DNA from: Thermoleophilaceae bacterium
GTDB lineage: Bacteria; Actinomycetota; Thermoleophilia; Solirubrobacterales; Thermoleophilaceae
Length of the DNA: 7,183 nucleotides
Assembly: GCA_013812485.1 (NCBI GenBank)
Contig: JACCTJ010000118.1
Span: 1-7,183 of the forward strand
Direction of reading: 5' to 3'
In this document: piece after piece, positions 5,412-7,183 of the stretch
How positions within the stretch are numbered: position 1 is the stretch's first letter
Layout: every line of letters starts with the position of its first letter
Made by a program: the position numbers and the translations under genes
The notes under the pieces: model-generated
Told to the model about the DNA's origin: nothing
The model's database searches: none
What the model saw: only the letters and a program-made list of their open reading frames with translations

Positions 5412-6148
5412 GTGTCGAGGAAGTCCCAATCGTCGCCGAGAACCCAGCGGAGCGCGGACAGCTTTCCGTTCCACATGCCCCACTCGAAGTCGTCCTCGGT
5501 CGGGTGGAGGTCCGGCCGACGCCCCTTCACACGCTCGGCCGCTTCGAGCGCCACCGCGTGGATCTCGTCGGTCGTACGGCCCTCGCCGGATTCGTGCTTC
5601 ATTCGTCCAACGAGGTGCCGCTCGTACCAGATGCGATCGAAGAACTCCTCCTCGGCGGCGATAATCTCGCTCTGACTCCGCATACCACCGAGCACGAAGC
5701 GGTCCAGTAGCTCGCGGTTGCCGCGCGTGAGCTTGTCGAGGACCGGCCTCTCCCAGTACTTGATTCGGAACGGCGGCCGGTTATTCTCGACGTAGTTGCT
5801 GATGTAGTCCTTCGCAGCGTTCGAGAGGAAGCCGGAGGCGATCACGAGCGCTACGTCTGGCCGCTCGGCGTTCGCCCAGGCGAGGAGTCCCTGTAGCGCC
5901 TCCGGCGGGATGCCCTTCGCGTAGTGCTTGCAGTCGGCGAACCACGTCTCGACGTGCTTGGACCGGTCAACGTCGACGCGCTCGACCTGGGCGACCAGGT
6001 CGCGTCCTCGGTCGGCCGGGCTCGCCTGCTTCGGCGTTCCCTTTCGCCAGTCCACGTTCGAGAAGTCGTCGAGCCCGTCGAGGAGCTGGAAGCAGAACTC
6101 CTCGAAGTCAGTCTCGTCCCAGCCGTCGAAGTCGAGCCCATCGACCAT
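5408..6148 (-). CDS. PD-(D/E)xK restriction-endonuclease-like protein (Mrr-like)
   Basis: This 246-residue protein begins MVDGLDFDGWDETDFEEFCFQLL, where the FEEFCFQLL helix is the usual opening of Mrr-type nuclease folds. D50 in DRGRDLVAQVE and D72-C73-K74 in ETWFADCKHYAKG match the catalytic D...(D/E)xK pattern, followed by PPEALQGLLAWA and VALVIASGFLSNAA, as in Mrr_cat domains. The rest is helical and closes with GKLSALRWVLGDDWDFLDT, which looks like a separate conserved tail. The ATG at 6148 is chosen because a TAGACT box lies 7 nt before it (leaderless) and the fold starts there; the frame remains open to 6304 without coding character. It is the first gene of an operon with the GIY-YIG protein. 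Likely role: DNA cleavage, perhaps of modified or foreign DNA. The target is unknown. Confidence 0.75.
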   Translation of the reverse strand: MVDGLDFDGWDETDFEEFCFQLLDGLDDFSNVDWRKGTPKQASPADRGRDLVAQVERVDVDRSKHVETWFADCKHYAKGIPPEALQGLLAWANAERPDVALVIASGFLSNAAKDYISNYVENNRPPFRIKYWERPVLDKLTRGNRELLDRFVLGGMRSQSEIIAAEEEFFDRIWYERHLVGRMKHESGEGRTTDEIHAVALEAAERVKGRRPDLHPTEDDFEWGMWNGKLSALRWVLGDDWDFLDT

Positions 6149-6155
6149 GCCGACC

Positions 6156-6161
6156 AGTCTA
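6156..6161 (-). promoter_or_regulatory. Candidate -10 box of the nuclease operon
   Basis: TAGACT on the minus strand fits TAnnnT and ends 7 nt before the ATG at 6148, typical of leaderless actinobacterial genes. No -35 is evident. The 21-bp repeat begins 10 bp upstream, where it would overlap the RNA polymerase footprint. Confidence 0.5.
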
Positions 6162-6170
6162 GGATCGACC

Positions 6171-6191
6171 CGACGGACGCGCGACGGACGC
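6171..6191 (-). repeat. 21-bp repeat, copy 2 in the nuclease operon promoter
   Basis: On the minus strand it reads identically to 4343-4363 over 21 bases: two GCGTCCGTC units 11 bp apart. It sits 22 bp upstream of the nuclease start codon and close to the start region of the rightward gene that follows, so it could control divergent transcription. Confidence 0.85.
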
Positions 6192-6202
6192 AGCATCGTC
6201 GC

Positions 6203-6553
6203 GGTGGCCGAGGAGCGGCGTCCGCGAACGCCGGGGACACCTTCGCGTCGGGGATCGTCCCCGGCGGTTTCCGCGACTACCTCGAAGGGCTCGAATACGA
6301 GCACGTCGCCCGCGACCTCGACCTCGCGTGTGAGCTAGCGAACCTCGCCCGCGAGATCCGCACTCGACAGTGGGACGCGCTCGAACGCCTCGGCGCGCTT
6401 ATCGCGTCCGGGGAGGGCGAGACGCCGACGGAGAAGTACGGTTCGCTGCCGAAGGCGGAGATCGTCGCCGCGACCCGAGCGATGCTCGACCTCGGATGGG
6501 GATACCAGCCGCCCGGCGAGGACGGCGACGGCGGCGAGCCCGACGAGGAGTAG
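6203..6553 (+). CDS. Small hypothetical protein, start codon not identified
   Basis: From about 6239 the frame has strong coding character: GC-rich third positions and a helical, charged product including FRDYLEGLEYEHVARDLDL, ANLAREIRTRQWDALERLGA and LPKAEIVAATRAMLDLG. It ends in an acidic tail, EDGDGGEPDEE. No ATG, GTG or TTG occurs in frame between about 6100 and 6300, and the frame further upstream lies antisense to the nuclease gene. The start coordinate is therefore approximate. Either a rare start is used, or the 5' end has been lost by a rearrangement near 6191-6240. A GAGGAG just before its stop serves the next gene, so the two form an operon. I do not recognise the family. Confidence 0.45.
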   Translation, partial: GGRGAASANAGDTFASGIVPGGFRDYLEGLEYEHVARDLDLACELANLAREIRTRQWDALERLGALIASGEGETPTEKYGSLPKAEIVAATRAMLDLGWGYQPPGEDGDGGEPDEE

Positions 6554-6556
6554 CCC

Positions 6557-6988
6557 GTGCCCGGCCGGCGGCACCTAGCGCGGGAGTACGGGGCGCCGGA
6601 GTGTCCGGCCGAAGGCTGCGAGCGGCCGGCGGGCTTCGCGACGACGACGCCCGGCGAGGGTCCCTGCCGACGCCACGGAGGAACCGCCCCCGCCACCCCT
6701 CTCACGCTCGCGGCGGCTCCCTTGGCCCGCTCCCCGGAGTCGCCGTCTACGCCTGTAGAACGGCGCCTACGCGGTCCCGGTCGGCCGACGCGCGACCCGC
6801 TCAAGCTCGTGCGCGTGCTCCTGACCTTCGCGCGGCGGGCGGGCTTCCGCTTCGAGGAGGCGTATGACCTCGCCGCGTCGACCTCCCTCGCCTACATGAG
6901 CGACAGCCGGGCCGCCGAGTGGTGGGGCGCGCTCGACGGCGACCGGTCGGCTTGGGCGGACGCATACGGAGGACACACAAGGGCTTAG
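6557..6988 (+). CDS. Small CxxHGG zinc-finger protein, phage-like
   Basis: This 143-residue protein has a compact N-terminal zinc-binding motif: C16 and C21 in ECPAEGC, then C37 and H40 in PCRRHGGTAP. The C-x2-H-G-G ending is a feature of many small phage proteins, including some near terminase genes. A Pro/Ala-rich linker follows (about 45-80), then a helical C-terminal half (LKLVRVLLTFARRAGFRFEEAYDLAA) ending with EWWGALDGDRSAWADAYGGH. The GTG at 6557 has GAGGAG 6 nt upstream and lies 3 nt after the stop of the preceding gene, so the genes are coupled. It probably binds DNA. The exact role is unknown, and the phage link is by motif only. Confidence 0.6.
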   Translation: MPGRRHLAREYGAPECPAEGCERPAGFATTTPGEGPCRRHGGTAPATPLTLAAAPLARSPESPSTPVERRLRGPGRPTRDPLKLVRVLLTFARRAGFRFEEAYDLAASTSLAYMSDSRAAEWWGALDGDRSAWADAYGGHTRA

Positions 6989-7009
6989 CCCAGCTGCGCC
7001 GAGTCGCGT

Positions 7010-7183
7010 TCAACCTTCCTCTATTGACTGACCCTGAACCCACCGTTCGAGAAAAGCCTCCCCTTTCGGCGTGAGGACATAGCGGTGAATCCCAGCAACT
7101 TGCACGCCGTTGACGTACATGCCGCTTTGATCGTGGCGCGCTTCGAGCAAGCCGTCCTTGAGGAGATACATCAACTCGAAGTC
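7010..7183 (-). CDS. C-terminal end of a winged-helix-like protein (partial)
   Basis: The minus strand is open from the right edge for 57 codons to a TGA at 7012-7010. The product includes FELMYLLKDGLLEARHD and GIHRYVLTPKGEAFLERW. The Y-x-LTPKG-x-x-FL pattern is the typical wing and final helix of winged-helix DNA-binding proteins, suggesting a small regulator or DNA-binding protein. The N-terminus lies outside the window. Its codon use is less GC-rich than that of its neighbours, a mild hint of foreign origin. It converges on the zinc-finger gene with a 21-bp gap that has no clear terminator. Confidence 0.55.
   Translation of the reverse strand, partial: DFELMYLLKDGLLEARHDQSGMYVNGVQVAGIHRYVLTPKGEAFLERWVQGQSIEEG

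Noticed and set aside
6149..6304. Longer start of the restriction-like nuclease at 6304
   Set aside because: The added residues lack coding character and would cover the promoter-like TAGACT box and the 21-bp repeat.
6989..7009. Transcription terminator between the convergent genes at the right end
   Set aside because: The 21-bp gap contains only a short CAGCTG-type palindrome, without a stable stem or a T-run.

Overview
The window is high-GC DNA with GC-rich third codon positions, GTG and TTG starts, and at least two TAnnnT-type boxes 7-8 nt in front of start codons (a leaderless arrangement). This suggests an actinobacterium or a relative such as Thermoleophilia. I cannot name the taxon from sequence alone.

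The left 60 % (1-4305) is a nest of mobile DNA. An IS1380-family transposase gene lies on the minus strand and runs off the left edge. A complete group II intron of about 2.2 kb (2649 down to 449, minus strand) splits it within its first codons. The intron begins GTGCG, encodes a YADD reverse transcriptase/maturase without an HNH domain, and ends with a fully formed 34-nt domain V, a domain VI with a bulged A, and CTAC. Joining the two exons restores one reading frame that starts just after an AGGAGG ribosome-binding site. Candidate EBS1 and EBS2 sequences in the intron pair with the 5' exon. Right beside this lies a complete 1575-bp IS66-family element (ISBst12-like, a single transposase gene) bounded by 20-bp perfect inverted repeats beginning GTAA.

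The middle (4306-6200) is an accessory module. A small bactofilin-like beta-helix protein reads rightward. It meets tail to tail, on a shared CTAG, a leftward two-gene operon made of a PD-(D/E)xK restriction-endonuclease-like protein followed by a GIY-YIG-like protein. The two genes overlap by ATGA. A perfect 21-bp sequence, built from two GCGTCCGTC units, occurs in inverted orientation in front of both outer genes. It looks like a shared operator or a module boundary. I rate this two-nuclease module the best candidate for an undescribed system, probably defence or DNA processing.

The right end (6200-7183) has two rightward small genes: one with good coding character but no visible standard start codon, and a coupled CxxHGG zinc-finger protein of a kind often seen in phage-derived DNA. 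It closes with the C-terminal end of a leftward winged-helix-like protein cut by the window edge. No tRNA, rRNA or CRISPR array was seen.
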